Of a stretch of DNA of 64,000 nucleotides, positions 9,897 through 19,891 are shown in pieces. Positions within the stretch are counted from its first letter, which is position 1. Each line of letters opens with the position of its first letter. Source of the DNA: Micromonospora rifamycinica (GTDB taxonomy: Bacteria; Actinomycetota; Actinomycetes; Mycobacteriales; Micromonosporaceae); contig NZ_LT607752.1 of assembly GCF_900090265.1 (NCBI RefSeq), positions 3,410,001-3,474,000 on the forward strand. Direction: 5' to 3'. Below the pieces are notes generated by a model that had not been told where the DNA came from, made no database searches, and saw only the letters and a list, made by a program, of their open reading frames with translations. The position numbers and the translations under genes were made by a program.

Positions 9897-10682
9897 TCAG
9901 GAGGCCACCGGCCCCTGCGCCGGGGTCGGGCTGCCGACCGGCTCGGGGGTCGACACGTCGGTCACCGGGCCGCTGGCGTCGATGTAGGGCAGCGCGTAGA
10001 AGACCAGCTCCTGGCCCTTGTTGACCCAGGCGGGGACGCCGAGCGGCCGGTACCGGGGGTTGACCTCGACGTCCACCGTGTCGGCCTGCTCCCCCAGCGC
10101 GGCGCTCAACGCGGAGGCGCTGCGGACGAAACCGCCGTCACCGAAGAGCTGCCGCACCTGGGCCACCGGCAGCCCCTTGTCGATGCCGCCGGTCTTCTCG
10201 ATCGCGTGGTAGACCGCCATCACCGACTCGTCGCTCAGGTCGGCCGGGGGGAGCTGCTGGCTGAGCACGGCGAACAGGTCGGCCCACTCGCCCCAGAGCT
10301 GCACGTACTCCGCCTGCGGCGGGATCTGGAGCTGCTCGGCCAGCTGGTCCGGGGTGATCTGGTCGGGCACCTGGAGGTTCTTCTCGGCCGCGACCCGCTT
10401 ACCCAGGTCGATGCTGACCAGCAGGTTCACCACGTCCTGCCGGGTCACCCTGGCCCGCAGCTGCTCGGGGCCGGGGGTCTGCCCGGCCTGGGCCGCGCCC
10501 TGGCGGACCGCGTCGGCGTACTTCGCCTGCGCGTCGGAGTAGATCGCGTCCACCCGGGCCACCGAGTAACGACTGTCGCCGATGTATGCGGCCACATCCG
10601 GAGATGCCTTGCCGCAGGCGGAGAGGGAGAGGACACCCAGGGCCGCGACGCTGGCGGCGGCGATGAGACGGCGTGCACGCAT
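9897..10682 (-). CDS. SurA N-terminal-like lipoprotein
   Basis: About 261 residues. A lipoprotein signal peptide (RLIAAASVAALGVLSLSAC) puts the lipidated cysteine near residue 23. The mature part resembles the SurA/PrsA N-terminal chaperone domain: YSVARVDAIYSDAQAKYADA, then VTRQDVVNLLVSIDLGKRVA, then a long helical region; no parvulin PPIase motif is seen. The tail is proline/threonine/glycine rich (STPEPVGSPTPAQGP). It likely assists folding of exported proteins, by analogy only. The ATG at 10682 is nine bases after GAGAGA; a GTG at 10691 is possible. Its stop touches the proposed CTG start of mazG. Confidence 0.85.
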   Translation of the reverse strand: MRARRLIAAASVAALGVLSLSACGKASPDVAAYIGDSRYSVARVDAIYSDAQAKYADAVRQGAAQAGQTPGPEQLRARVTRQDVVNLLVSIDLGKRVAAEKNLQVPDQITPDQLAEQLQIPPQAEYVQLWGEWADLFAVLSQQLPPADLSDESVMAVYHAIEKTGGIDKGLPVAQVRQLFGDGGFVRSASALSAALGEQADTVDVEVNPRYRPLGVPAWVNKGQELVFYALPYIDASGPVTDVSTPEPVGSPTPAQGPVAS

Positions 10683-10785
10683 GACGGTCACTCTCTCATG
10701 CCTGCCCGGGTACGGTGACGCCGCCCACCGGGAGCTGCGCCCCCACCCGGGCGTCGCGCCACCCGGCCCCGGCGCGTCGGCGTGC

Positions 10786-10835
10786 CCGTCGGACGGCCGA
10801 CTCGAACGCCCACGCGCCGTGCCGTCGGACGGCCG
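10786..10835. repeat. Direct repeat of CCGTCGGACGGCCG after mfd
   Basis: The 14-mer occurs at 10786-10799 and 10822-10835, 36 bases apart. Each copy contains a small inverted repeat (CCGT/ACGG). They lie in the 150-base gap just beyond the mfd stop and may help end mfd transcription. Nothing else is seen in this gap. Confidence 0.55.
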
Positions 10836-10842
10836 CGACCGT

Positions 10843-13800
10843 TCATGCCCGCGCTCCGGCCAGCGGGGCCGGCTCGCCGAGGACGTCGGCGAGGAGCTGG
10901 CCGCACCATTCCAGCAGTGCCTGGTCCCGCAGGGGCTCGCCGCCGATCCGGCGGGTGCTCGGCCGGGGCACGCTGACCTGGTCGGTGGCCGCCTTGTAGA
11001 CCGAGTCCGGGTGGTAGCGCTTGAGCCGCAGCTGCTTCGAGTCGGGCAGTGGCAGCGGCCCGAACCGCAGATGCTTACCCTGCATGCTGACGTCGGTCAG
11101 GCCGTAGCGGCGGGCCAGCAGCCGGAACCGGGCCACCGCGACCAGGTTCTGCACCGGGGCGGGCGGCTCGCCGTACCGGTCGGTCATCTCGGCCACCACC
11201 TCGCGCAGCCGCTCCTCGTCGCGCGCCTCGGCCAGCTTGCGGTACATCTCCAGCCGCAGCCGCTCCACCCCGACGTAGTCGTGCGGCAGGTGCGCGTCGA
11301 TCGGGAGATCGATCTTGACGTCGGTCTCCTCCTCGGTGCTCTCCCCCTTGAACGCCGACACCGCCTCGCCGACCATCCGGACATAAAGGTCGAAACCGAC
11401 ACCCTCGATGTGCCCGGACTGCTCGCCGCCGAGCAGGTTGCCGGCCCCCCGGATCTCCAGGTCCTTCATCGCCACGTACATGCCCGCGCCCAGCTCCGTG
11501 TGCTGGGCGATGGTGGCCAGCCGCTCGTGCGCGTGCTCGGTGAGCGGCTTCTCCGGCGGATAGAGGAAGTAGGCGTACGCCCGCTCCCGGCCCCGGCCCA
11601 CCCGGCCCCGGATCTGGTGCAGCTGGGCCAGGCCGAGCAGGTCGGCCCGCTCCACGATCAGGGTGTTGGCGTTCGGGATGTCGATACCGGACTCCACGAT
11701 GGTGGTGCAGACCAGGACGTCGAACTCCTTCTCCCAGAAGCCGACCATCACCTTCTCCAGGGCCTCCTCGCCCATCTGCCCGTGCGCCACCGCCACCCGC
11801 GCCTCGGGCACCAGCTCGCGCAGCTTCCGCGCCGTCCGGTCGATCGACTCGACCCGGTTGTGCAGGTAGAACACCTGCCCGTCGCGGAGCAGCTCCCGAT
11901 GGATGGACGCGGCCACCTGCCGGTCGTCGTACGCCCCGACGAAGGTCAACACCGGGTGCCGCTCCTCCGGCGGGGTGGCGATGGTCGACATCTCCCGGAT
12001 GCCGGTGATCGCCATCTCCAGCGTCCTCGGGATCGGGGTGGCCGACATGCTCAGCACGTCGACCGAGGCGCGCAGCGTCTTGAGGTGCTCCTTGTGCTCG
12101 ACGCCGAAGCGCTGCTCCTCGTCGATGACCACCATGCCGAGTCGCTTGAACCGGGTGGCCGTCTGGAGCAGCCGGTGGGTGCCGATGACGATGTCGACGG
12201 TGCCGTCGGCGACCATCTCCAGCGTCCGCTCGCTCTCCTTGGCGGTCTGGAACCGGGAGAGCTGCCGGATGGTCACCGGGAACTGGTTCATCCGCTCGGC
12301 GAACGTGTTGTAGTGCTGCTGAACCAGCAGCGTCGTCGGCACCAGCACCGCCACCTGCTTGCCGTCCTGCACCGCCTTGAACGCCGCCCGGACCGCGATC
12401 TCGGTCTTGCCGTACCCGACGTCGCCGCAGATCAGCCGGTCCATCGGGACGGTCTGCTCCATGTCCCGCTTGACCTCCTCGATGGCGGCCAGCTGGTCGG
12501 GCGTCTCCTGCCACGGGAAGGCGTCCTCCAGCTCCCGCTGCCACGGGGAGTCCGGGGCGAACGCGTGCCCCCTGGACGCTTTCCGGGCGGCGTAGAGCTG
12601 GATCAGCTGCGCGGCGATCTCCCGGACCGCCCTGCGGGCGCGGGCCTTGGACTTCTGCCAGTCCGAGCCGCCCATCTTGTGCAGGGTGGGCTGCTCGCCG
12701 CCGACGTAGCGGGAGAGCTGGTCGAGCTGGTCGGTGGGGACGAACAACCGGTCGCCGGGCTGGCCGCGCTTGCTGGCCGCGTACTCGATGACCAGGTACT
12801 CCCGGGACGCGCCGTTGACGGTGCGCTGCACCAGCTCGACGTACCGGCCGATGCCGTGCTGCTCGTGCACGACGAAGTCGCCGGCCTTCAGCTCCAGCGG
12901 GTCGATGGTGTTGCGCCGCCGGCTCGGCATCTTGCGCATGTCCCGGGTGGAGCTGCCCCGGCTGCCGCTGACGTCGTTGCCGGTGAGCAGCACGAACCTC
13001 GACGCCTCGTCCACGAAGCCGGCGCTCAGGCAGCCGCAGGAGACCAGCACCTCGCCGGGGGCGGGCGCGGCCGGCACCTGCTCGGTGAGCCGGGCGCCCA
13101 GGCCCGCGTCGCGCAGCACCTCGACGGCCCGCTGGGCGGGGCCGTGCCCCTCGAAGACCAACGCGACCGACCAGCCCTCACCGGTCCAGCGCTTGATGTC
13201 GTCGACCACCCGGCCCGTCTCACCGTGGTAGAGCGGGGCCGGCTGGGCGGCCAGGGTGACCGCGATCGCGTCGTCGGGGGTCACGTCGACCTCGGCCGGC
13301 GCATCCTCCCAGGGCTGCCGGGCGGGGGTGGCGGTGTCCGCCTCGACCAGCCCGAACGGGGCCAGCGTCCACCACGGCTGGCGCAGGGCGCGGGCGGTGG
13401 CGCGTACCTCGGCCAGGGACTTGAAGGCGGCGGCGCCGAGGTCGACCGGGGCCTGGCCACCGACGGCGGCCGCGGCCCAGCTCGCCTGGAGGAACTCCGC
13501 CGAGGTACGCACCAGGTCGTGCGCCCGGGTGCGGATCCGCTCCGGATCACAGAGCAGCACGTGGGTGCCGGCTGGCATCGTGTCGACCAGCAGCTCCAGG
13601 CTCTCGCTGCCGAGCAGCGCCGGCACCAGCGACTCCATCCCCTCGACCGGGATGCCCTCGGCCAGCTTGTCGAGGATCTCGGCCAGCTCGGGGTGCTCCC
13701 GCCCGAGGACGGCGGCCCGTTCCCGCACCGCCGGGGTGAGCAGCAGCTCCCGGCAGGGCGGTGCCCAGAGCATCGGCACCCCCTCGATGGTCCGCTGGTC

Positions 13801-14481
13801 GGCGACGGCGAAGGTGCGGATCTCCTCCACCTCGTCGCCCCAGAACTCGACCCGCGACGGGTGCTCGTCGGTGGGCGGGAAGACGTCCAGGATGCCGCCC
13901 CGGACGGCGAACTCGCCGCGCTTGGTGACCAGGTCCACCCGGGCGTACGCCAGGTCGGTGAGCTGTCGGGCGACCTCTTCGAGATCCGCCTCCTCGCCGG
14001 CGGCGAGCTGCACCGGCTCCAGGTCACCGAGCCGCTTGAGCTGCGGCTGGAGCAGTGAGCGCACGGGTGCCACCACGACCCGCAGTGGGCCGGTGCGGCC
14101 GTGCGCGTCGGCGGACCCCGGGTGCGCGAGCCGGCGCAGCACGGCCAGCCGCCGGCCGACCGTGTCGGAGCGGGGCGAGAGCCGTTCGTGCGGCAGCGTC
14201 TCCCAGGACGGGAAGACCGCCACCTGCTCCGGCGGGAGCAGGCTGCCCAGCGCGGAGGCGAGGTCGTCGGCCTCCCTGCTGGTCGCGGTCACCGCGAGCA
14301 CCGGGCGGCCCGCCCCACCGGCCGGCTCGTCGGCGGCGACGGCGGCGACCGCGAACGGGCGCAGCGCGGCCGGGGCGGTCAGGTCCAGGCCGTCGATCTG
14401 GGCGGCGCCGGAGCGGGCCAGGTCACGCGCCCTGGCCAGCCCGGGATCGGCCAGGGCAGCGGCGAACAGTCCGGTGAGCAT
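10843..14481 (-). CDS. mfd: Transcription-repair coupling factor Mfd
   Basis: Removes RNA polymerase stalled at DNA lesions and recruits UvrA. 1212 residues, full length. In order: UvrB-like N-terminal domains, an RNA-polymerase interaction domain (GRYVELVQRTVNGASREYLV), a RecG-like translocase with Walker A GDVGYGKTEIAVRA near residue 690, DEEQRFGVEHKEHL near 787, motif III MSATPIPRTLEMA, motif VI QIRGRVGRGRERAYAYF, and the TRCF C-terminal domain (DYVGVERLRLEMYRKLA). The ATG at 14481 has GGGAAG upstream. A large open frame on the opposite strand is only a high-GC shadow. Confidence 0.98.
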   Translation of the reverse strand: MLTGLFAAALADPGLARARDLARSGAAQIDGLDLTAPAALRPFAVAAVAADEPAGGAGRPVLAVTATSREADDLASALGSLLPPEQVAVFPSWETLPHERLSPRSDTVGRRLAVLRRLAHPGSADAHGRTGPLRVVVAPVRSLLQPQLKRLGDLEPVQLAAGEEADLEEVARQLTDLAYARVDLVTKRGEFAVRGGILDVFPPTDEHPSRVEFWGDEVEEIRTFAVADQRTIEGVPMLWAPPCRELLLTPAVRERAAVLGREHPELAEILDKLAEGIPVEGMESLVPALLGSESLELLVDTMPAGTHVLLCDPERIRTRAHDLVRTSAEFLQASWAAAAVGGQAPVDLGAAAFKSLAEVRATARALRQPWWTLAPFGLVEADTATPARQPWEDAPAEVDVTPDDAIAVTLAAQPAPLYHGETGRVVDDIKRWTGEGWSVALVFEGHGPAQRAVEVLRDAGLGARLTEQVPAAPAPGEVLVSCGCLSAGFVDEASRFVLLTGNDVSGSRGSSTRDMRKMPSRRRNTIDPLELKAGDFVVHEQHGIGRYVELVQRTVNGASREYLVIEYAASKRGQPGDRLFVPTDQLDQLSRYVGGEQPTLHKMGGSDWQKSKARARRAVREIAAQLIQLYAARKASRGHAFAPDSPWQRELEDAFPWQETPDQLAAIEEVKRDMEQTVPMDRLICGDVGYGKTEIAVRAAFKAVQDGKQVAVLVPTTLLVQQHYNTFAERMNQFPVTIRQLSRFQTAKESERTLEMVADGTVDIVIGTHRLLQTATRFKRLGMVVIDEEQRFGVEHKEHLKTLRASVDVLSMSATPIPRTLEMAITGIREMSTIATPPEERHPVLTFVGAYDDRQVAASIHRELLRDGQVFYLHNRVESIDRTARKLRELVPEARVAVAHGQMGEEALEKVMVGFWEKEFDVLVCTTIVESGIDIPNANTLIVERADLLGLAQLHQIRGRVGRGRERAYAYFLYPPEKPLTEHAHERLATIAQHTELGAGMYVAMKDLEIRGAGNLLGGEQSGHIEGVGFDLYVRMVGEAVSAFKGESTEEETDVKIDLPIDAHLPHDYVGVERLRLEMYRKLAEARDEERLREVVAEMTDRYGEPPAPVQNLVAVARFRLLARRYGLTDVSMQGKHLRFGPLPLPDSKQLRLKRYHPDSVYKAATDQVSVPRPSTRRIGGEPLRDQALLEWCGQLLADVLGEPAPLAGARA

Positions 14482-14617
14482 GCGTGATCACTTCCCGCGG
14501 ATGGCACACGACTATCACCCCTCGCCCGGTCTGGACGGGGGGTCTACGGATTCGACACTATCTCTTATCGGAGACGATCGGCCGCCATGCTGGTCGGCGA
14601 GTACCTGGGGGAACCGA

Positions 14618-15538
14618 ATGCCCGAGGGAACCGGCAGCGATCCACGCCGCAAGACCACGCCCGCCCGCTGGCGGGTGCTCGGCCACCCGGACGGGATCCT
14701 CGTCTATCAGGGCCAGTGCATGGTCGAGAACCCCGACTGGACTGAGACGGTCGCCGACAAGACGTACAAGGTGGTGCTGGGCCGCTCCGGCGCGTCCCAA
14801 TACCGGATCAACGGCCGGTCGGTGCTCGTCGACCCCACCTCGTTGGTGATCACCCGGCCCGGTGACGAGCAGTCGGCGGCGCACCCGTACGGCTGCGGCG
14901 ACTCGTTCACCTGCCTGGAGATCGACCCGGAGGTGCTGGCGGACCGGCCGGACGGGGCCCGTTGGCTCGATCGGTCCGGCTGGGACGGCCACTCGGACGC
15001 CTCCCTGGACCTGGCGCACCGGTTACTGGTGGCGGAGTCCCTGCGTGGTCTGGACCGGTTCGAGATGGCCGAGCGGCTGCACCGGTTCCTCGGCCGGTTG
15101 CTCCAGCACAGCGCCCTGGCCGGGGACGACGAAGGGGCCGAGATCGACCGCGCGGTACGGCGGCGGCCGGCGACGTTGGCCGCTCACCGGCAGCTCGCCG
15201 ACCGGGCCCGCGAGGTGCTGGCCACCTCGGACTTCACCCTGGGCCTCGCCGAGGTCGCCCGTATGGTGGGTGCCTCGCCGTACCACCTCAGCCGGGTCTT
15301 CCAGCGGGTCACCGGCAGCAGCCTCACCGCCTACCGCAACCGACTACGGGTCCGGGCGGTGCTGGACACCCTCGCCGAGCCGGACGGTCCGCCACTGGGC
15401 CGGCTGGCCAGCGACTACGGCTTCACCGATCAGTCGCACCTGACCCGGGTGGTCCGGGAACAGGTCGGCCATCCGCCGGCCCGGCTGCGCAAGCTGCTGG
15501 TCCCGAAGCGACCGGCCGGAGACCGACCGCAAATCTGA
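14618..15538 (+). CDS. AraC family transcriptional regulator
   Basis: 306 residues. The N-terminal half resembles a cupin-like sensing domain (SLVITRPGDEQSAAHPYGCGDSF). The C-terminal 100 residues hold the two AraC helix-turn-helix motifs: FTLGLAEVARMVGASPYHLS followed by RVFQRVTGSSLTAYRNRLR, and LGRLASDYGFTDQSHLTRVV followed by REQVGHPPARLR. The ATG at 14618 has GGGGGA six bases upstream. It diverges from mfd across a 136-base gap. No ligand or target can be inferred; the gene is monocistronic and ends before a hairpin. Confidence 0.92.
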   Translation: MPEGTGSDPRRKTTPARWRVLGHPDGILVYQGQCMVENPDWTETVADKTYKVVLGRSGASQYRINGRSVLVDPTSLVITRPGDEQSAAHPYGCGDSFTCLEIDPEVLADRPDGARWLDRSGWDGHSDASLDLAHRLLVAESLRGLDRFEMAERLHRFLGRLLQHSALAGDDEGAEIDRAVRRRPATLAAHRQLADRAREVLATSDFTLGLAEVARMVGASPYHLSRVFQRVTGSSLTAYRNRLRVRAVLDTLAEPDGPPLGRLASDYGFTDQSHLTRVVREQVGHPPARLRKLLVPKRPAGDRPQI

Positions 15539-15698
15539 GCAAATTTCTACAAGAACGAGGACCACCCCGAAGGCGAGGATTGATCGCATCAGCCCGGAAC
15601 GGTCACCGGACAGGCGGCCGGACGGGGGTACGCGGGCCCGTACGGGGGTGCCCGACACCCCCAGCCGGGCACCGGGTGGCCCACCTCGCGGCAACCCC

Positions 15699-15731
15699 GA
15701 AGGTGCCGTGCAGTCCCTGCACGGCACCTTC
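15699..15731. terminator. Perfect 14-bp hairpin in the AraC-membrane protein gap
   Basis: Arms GAAGGTGCCGTGCA (15699-15712) and TGCACGGCACCTTC (15718-15731) around a five-base loop. The 389-base gap 15539-15927 otherwise holds no convincing gene; a short frame at 15648-15917 has no family or start support. The last 60 bases carry the AT-richer promoter of the next gene. Confidence 0.7.
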
Positions 15732-15927
15732 GCCCTTCTCCGCCCATGCCGGGCCGTCCGGCGGATCTTGACTGGGTACGCCGGGCACGGTGCGGTGAGG
15801 CGAGCTGCCCTCGGGTACCGGGCTGCGCGCGGAGTTCGCGGTGTCGCGCCAGGTGGTGCGCTCGACAGCGACAGCGCGACCCGACAAAAACCTACAGACC
15901 AGGCGTTATACCCATAGGCTGGGCGAT

Positions 15928-16938
15928 GTGGACGAGGAGCCGCGTACCCGGGACTGGCTGCCCCGCACGGTGGCGCTGCTGGTCGGCACGCTGGCGCTGG
16001 CCACCGCGTTCATCGCGGCCTACGTCGGCGCGCTGCACCAGCCGCACCCCCGGGACGTGCCGGTCGGCGTGGTGACCGGCGACCAGCGCGCCGAGGCGCT
16101 ACTGACCGCCGTGCGCGCCCGCACCGACACCATCGAACCCGTCGGGTACGACAGCCCCGGCGCGGCCGACGACGCGCTCACCGCCCGCCAGGTGTACGCC
16201 GTGCTGACCTCGACCCCCGACGGCACGCTCGTCCTGACCACCGCCAGCGCCTCCGCCCCGGCCGCCACCGAACTGGTCACCCAGGTCCTCACCCCGGCCG
16301 CCCAGCAGGCCCGACTGCCGCTGACCGTCACCGACCAGGTGCCCGTCTCCCCCGACGACCCGCGCGGCCTGGTGCCGTTCTACCTGGCCGTCGGGCTGGT
16401 GCTCGGCGGTTACCTGGCCTCGACCGCGCTCGGCGTCTCGCTCGGCACCGCCCCACGCGGCCTGCGCCGGGCCGGGCTGCGGATCGGCTCGTTGGCGGTG
16501 CACGCGGTGCTGCTCGGGACCATCGGCGCGGTGCTGGTCGGCCCGGTGCTCGGTGTCTGGGACCACGACCTGGTCGCGGTGGCGGCGGTCGGCATGCTCA
16601 CCGTCTTCACCGCCGCGATGGTGGCCGCCGCGGTGCAGGGCTGGCTGGGGCTGCTCGGCACCGGGCTGGTGATCCTGCTGCTGGTGGTGCTCGGCAACCC
16701 CGGCTCCGGCGGCATCTACGCCCCGGAGTTCCTGCCCGCCGCGCTGCGCGGCATGCACCGCTGGAACGTCCCCGGCCTCGCCACCGACCTACTCAAGTCG
16801 GTGGTCTACTTCGACTGGCGGTCCACCCGCTGGCCGCTGACCGGGCTGCTGCTCTGGGCCGTCCTCGGGGTGTCCGGCCTGCTCACCGCCGCCCTGTTCC
16901 GCAGCCGACGGGCCGGTTCGGCGGGAGCCACCCGGTGA
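15928..16938 (+). CDS. YhgE/Pip-like (DUF3533-type) multi-pass membrane protein
   Basis: 336 residues. One TM helix near residues 15-35 (VALLVGTLALATAFIAAY), an extracytoplasmic domain of about 120 residues beginning HPRDVPVGVVTGDQRAEALL, then five or six TM helices and a basic tail. This is the plan of YhgE/Pip and ABC-2-type exporter-like proteins; substrate unknown. The GTG at 15928 is chosen because a TAGGCT -10 box (15915-15920) is seven bases before it, suggesting a leaderless mRNA. An upstream in-frame start at 15841 would add a non-conserved arginine-rich leader. Confidence 0.8.
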   Translation: MDEEPRTRDWLPRTVALLVGTLALATAFIAAYVGALHQPHPRDVPVGVVTGDQRAEALLTAVRARTDTIEPVGYDSPGAADDALTARQVYAVLTSTPDGTLVLTTASASAPAATELVTQVLTPAAQQARLPLTVTDQVPVSPDDPRGLVPFYLAVGLVLGGYLASTALGVSLGTAPRGLRRAGLRIGSLAVHAVLLGTIGAVLVGPVLGVWDHDLVAVAAVGMLTVFTAAMVAAAVQGWLGLLGTGLVILLLVVLGNPGSGGIYAPEFLPAALRGMHRWNVPGLATDLLKSVVYFDWRSTRWPLTGLLLWAVLGVSGLLTAALFRSRRAGSAGATR

Positions 16939-17056
16939 GGTCGCCCCGATCGTGGGGAACGTGACACACCGCACCCCTTCCTCCCCGACCGGGCCGCGCG
17001 GATACCATCCAGGGAGTCGGACAGCGCTGTCCTTCGTACTCACGTAAGGAGCGCAC

Positions 17057-19843
17057 GTGACCGACCAGCACGATCACGACGGGCCCGACGCCGCCCTGCG
17101 GGCCGACATCCGCCGGCTCGGCACCCTGCTCGGTCAGACCCTGGCCCGCCAGGAGGGTCGACCGCTGCTCGACCTGGTCGAGGAGATCCGCGCCCAGGTC
17201 CGCTCCGACGCGCCGGCCGCCGCCCAGCGCCTCGGCGGGCTCGACGTGACCACCGGCACCCGGCTGGCCCGCGCCTTCTCTACCTACTTCCACCTGGCCA
17301 ACATCACCGAGCAGGTGCACCGCGCCCGGGACCTGCGCCGCCGCCGGGCGATCCAGGGCGGCTGGCTGGACCAGGCCGCCAAGATGATCGCCGAGCGCGG
17401 CGTGCCGGCCGAGGAGATCGCCGCCGCCGCCCGCCGGCTCGCGGTACGCCCCGTCTTCACCGCCCACCCCACCGAGGCGGCCCGCCGGTCGATCCTGTCC
17501 AAGCTGCGCGCCATCGCCGACGAGCTGGACGCCGAGACCGCCAACGCCATCCTCTACGGCGCCAGCGACGAGGCCCCGGCCAACCGTCGTCTCGCCGAAC
17601 TCCTCGACCTGATGTGGCAGACCGACGAGCTGCGCCTCGACCGGCCCGACCCGACCGACGAGGCCCGCAACGCGATCTACTACCTGCGCGACCTGTACGC
17701 CGAGGCCGCCCCGCAGGTCCTCGACGACCTGGCCGACACGCTGCGCACCCTCGGCGTGGAGACCTCGCCGACGTCCCGCCCGCTGACCTTCGGCACCTGG
17801 ATCGGCGGCGACCGGGACGGCAACCCGTTCGTCACCCCCGCCGTCACCCGCGAGGTGCTGCGCATCCAGCACGAGCACGGCATCGCGGCCACCGAGGCGG
17901 CGATGGAGCACCTGGTCAACGAGGTCTCCGTCTCCCGCCGGCTGCGCGCCGTGTCGCTGGACCTGTCGGCCAGCCTCGCCGCTGACCTGGACGCGCTGCC
18001 CGAGGTGGCCCCCCGCTTCCGCCGGGTCAACGCCGAGGAGCCCTACCGGCTCAAGGCCCGCTGCGTGAAGGCGAAGCTGGCCAACACCCGGGAGCGGCTG
18101 CGCGCCGGCACCCCGCACGTGCCCGGCCGGGACTACCAGGGCTCCGCCGAGCTGGTCGCCGACCTGGAACTGCTGCGCGCCTCGCTGGCCCGCAACTCCG
18201 GGCAGCTCACCGCCGTCGGCCGGCTGGCGTCGACCATCCGTACCGTCTCCGCGTTCGGCCTGCACCTGGCCACCATGGACGTCCGGGAGCACGCCGAGAA
18301 GCACCACGAGGTGCTCACCCAGCTCTACGCGGCGGTCGGCGAGGTGTCGGACTACCCGTCGCTGAGCCGGCTGGAGCGCACCAAGCTGCTCGCCGACGAG
18401 CTGACCGGCCGCCGGCCGCTGTCCGCGCTGGACACCCCGTTGACCGAGGCGGCGCGCAAGACGTTCGACGTGTTCGGGGCGGTCCGCGAGGCGCAGGACC
18501 GGTTCGGCGGCGAGGTCATCGAGTCGTACATCATCTCGATGACGCTCGGCGTGGACGACGTCCTCGCCGCGGTGGTGCTGGCCCGGGAGGCCGGCCTGGT
18601 CGACGTGCACACCGGGCGGGCCCGGATCGGCTTCGTGCCGCTGCTGGAGACCCCGGCCGAGCTGAACGCCGGCGGTGAGCTGCTCGACGAGCTGCTGTCC
18701 CTGCCGGCCTACCGGGCGCTGGTGGCGGCCCGGGGCGACGTGCAGGAGGTGATGCTGGGCTACTCCGACTCCAACAAGGAGGCCGGCATCACCACCAGCC
18801 AGTGGTCCATCCACCGGGCCCAGCGGGCGCTGCGGGACGTGGCCGCCCGGCACGGCGTGCACCTGCGGCTGTTCCACGGCCGGGGCGGCACCGTCGGCCG
18901 GGGCGGCGGCCCCACCCACGAGGCCATCCTGGCCCAGCCGTACGGCACCCTGGACGGCGCGATCAAGGTGACCGAGCAGGGCGAGGTCATCTCCGACAAG
19001 TACACCCTGCCGGCGCTGGCCCGGGAGAACCTGGAGCTGACCGTGGCCGCGGTGCTCCAGGCGACGCTGCTGCACACCGCCCCCCGGCAGCCCGCCGAAC
19101 AGCTCGAACGCTGGGACGCGGCGATGGACGTGGTCTCCGAGTCGGCCTTCCGGTCCTACCGTGGCCTGGTCGAGGATCCGGACCTGCCGGCGTACTTCTG
19201 GGCGTCCACGCCGACCGAACTGCTGGGCGCGCTCAACATCGGCTCCCGGCCGGCGAAGCGGCCCAACACCGGGGCCGGTCTGGGCGGGCTGCGGGCCATC
19301 CCGTGGGTGTTCGGCTGGACGCAGACCCGGCAGATCGTGCCGGGCTGGTTCGGGGTCGGCTCCGGCCTGGCCGCCGCCCGCGCGGCGGGCCTGGAGGACG
19401 TGCTGGCCGAGATGAACCGCAACTGGCACTTCTTCCGCACGTTCCTGTCGAACGTGGAGATGATGCTGACCAAGACCGACCTCAGCATCGCCCGCCGGTA
19501 CGTGGAGACGCTGGTCCCCGAGCAGCTGCACCCGATCTTCGACAAGATCGAGCAGGAGTACGAGCTGACCAAGCAGGAGGTGCTGGCGGTCACCTCGTCG
19601 CCGGCCCTGCTGGAGAACTCGCCGGTGCTCCAGCGCACCCTCGCGGTGCGCGACACCTACCTGGAGCCGCTGCACCACCTCCAGGTGGCCCTGCTGCGGC
19701 AGTACCGCGACTCCGGCGCCGCCGGCCGGGCGGTGGCCACCGCGCCGGGTGGCCGACGCGCCCCCAGCGACGGTACGGCTCTGGAGCGCGCCCTGCTCAC
19801 CACGGTCAACGGCATCGCCGCCGGGATGCGCAACACCGGCTGA
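17057..19843 (+). CDS. ppc: Phosphoenolpyruvate carboxylase
   Basis: Anaplerotic enzyme: PEP plus bicarbonate gives oxaloacetate. 928 residues. Catalytic motifs: [12 protein letters not shown] (catalytic His near residue 136), [28 protein letters not shown], the glycine loop [28 protein letters not shown], and the C-terminal MRNTG that closes the active site. The GTG at 17057 has a strong TAAGGAG ribosome site. The opposing pckG at 39.5 kb runs the reverse carbon flux. A 1000-residue open frame on the other strand is a shadow. Confidence 0.98.
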   Translation: MTDQHDHDGPDAALRADIRRLGTLLGQTLARQEGRPLLDLVEEIRAQVRSDAPAAAQRLGGLDVTTGTRLARAFSTYFHLANITEQVHRARDLRRRRAIQGGWLDQAAKMIAERGVPAEEIAAAARRLAVRPVFTAHPTEAARRSILSKLRAIADELDAETANAILYGASDEAPANRRLAELLDLMWQTDELRLDRPDPTDEARNAIYYLRDLYAEAAPQVLDDLADTLRTLGVETSPTSRPLTFGTWIGGDRDGNPFVTPAVTREVLRIQHEHGIAATEAAMEHLVNEVSVSRRLRAVSLDLSASLAADLDALPEVAPRFRRVNAEEPYRLKARCVKAKLANTRERLRAGTPHVPGRDYQGSAELVADLELLRASLARNSGQLTAVGRLASTIRTVSAFGLHLATMDVREHAEKHHEVLTQLYAAVGEVSDYPSLSRLERTKLLADELTGRRPLSALDTPLTEAARKTFDVFGAVREAQDRFGGEVIESYIISMTLGVDDVLAAVVLAREAGLVDVHTGRARIGFVPLLETPAELNAGGELLDELLSLPAYRALVAARGDVQEVMLGYSDSNKEAGITTSQWSIHRAQRALRDVAARHGVHLRLFHGRGGTVGRGGGPTHEAILAQPYGTLDGAIKVTEQGEVISDKYTLPALARENLELTVAAVLQATLLHTAPRQPAEQLERWDAAMDVVSESAFRSYRGLVEDPDLPAYFWASTPTELLGALNIGSRPAKRPNTGAGLGGLRAIPWVFGWTQTRQIVPGWFGVGSGLAAARAAGLEDVLAEMNRNWHFFRTFLSNVEMMLTKTDLSIARRYVETLVPEQLHPIFDKIEQEYELTKQEVLAVTSSPALLENSPVLQRTLAVRDTYLEPLHHLQVALLRQYRDSGAAGRAVATAPGGRRAPSDGTALERALLTTVNGIAAGMRNTG

Positions 19844-19857
19844 CCGACGCCACCCCT

Positions 19858-19883
19858 GCCCCTGCCGCCGCGGCGGCAGGGGC
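19858..19883. terminator. 26-bp perfect palindrome after ppc
   Basis: GCCCCTGCCGCCG followed directly by its reverse complement, between the convergent ppc and the glycine-rich membrane protein gene. It is the probable bidirectional terminator; there is no T tract, as is common in high-GC actinobacteria. Confidence 0.75.
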
Positions 19884-19891
19884 ATCCGGCG

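Noticed and set aside
10582..14058. Very long open frame (about 1158 codons) opposite mfd
   Set aside because: High-GC antisense shadow: low-complexity Arg/Leu/Gly/His composition, no domain, entirely covered by the clear Mfd protein.
15648..15917. 89-codon frame in the gap before the YhgE-like gene
   Set aside because: Runs through a terminator hairpin, lacks a ribosome site and has no recognisable composition.
16883..19885. 1000-codon open frame opposite ppc
   Set aside because: Antisense shadow of PEP carboxylase with repetitive Gly/Arg/Val composition; no start support or family match.
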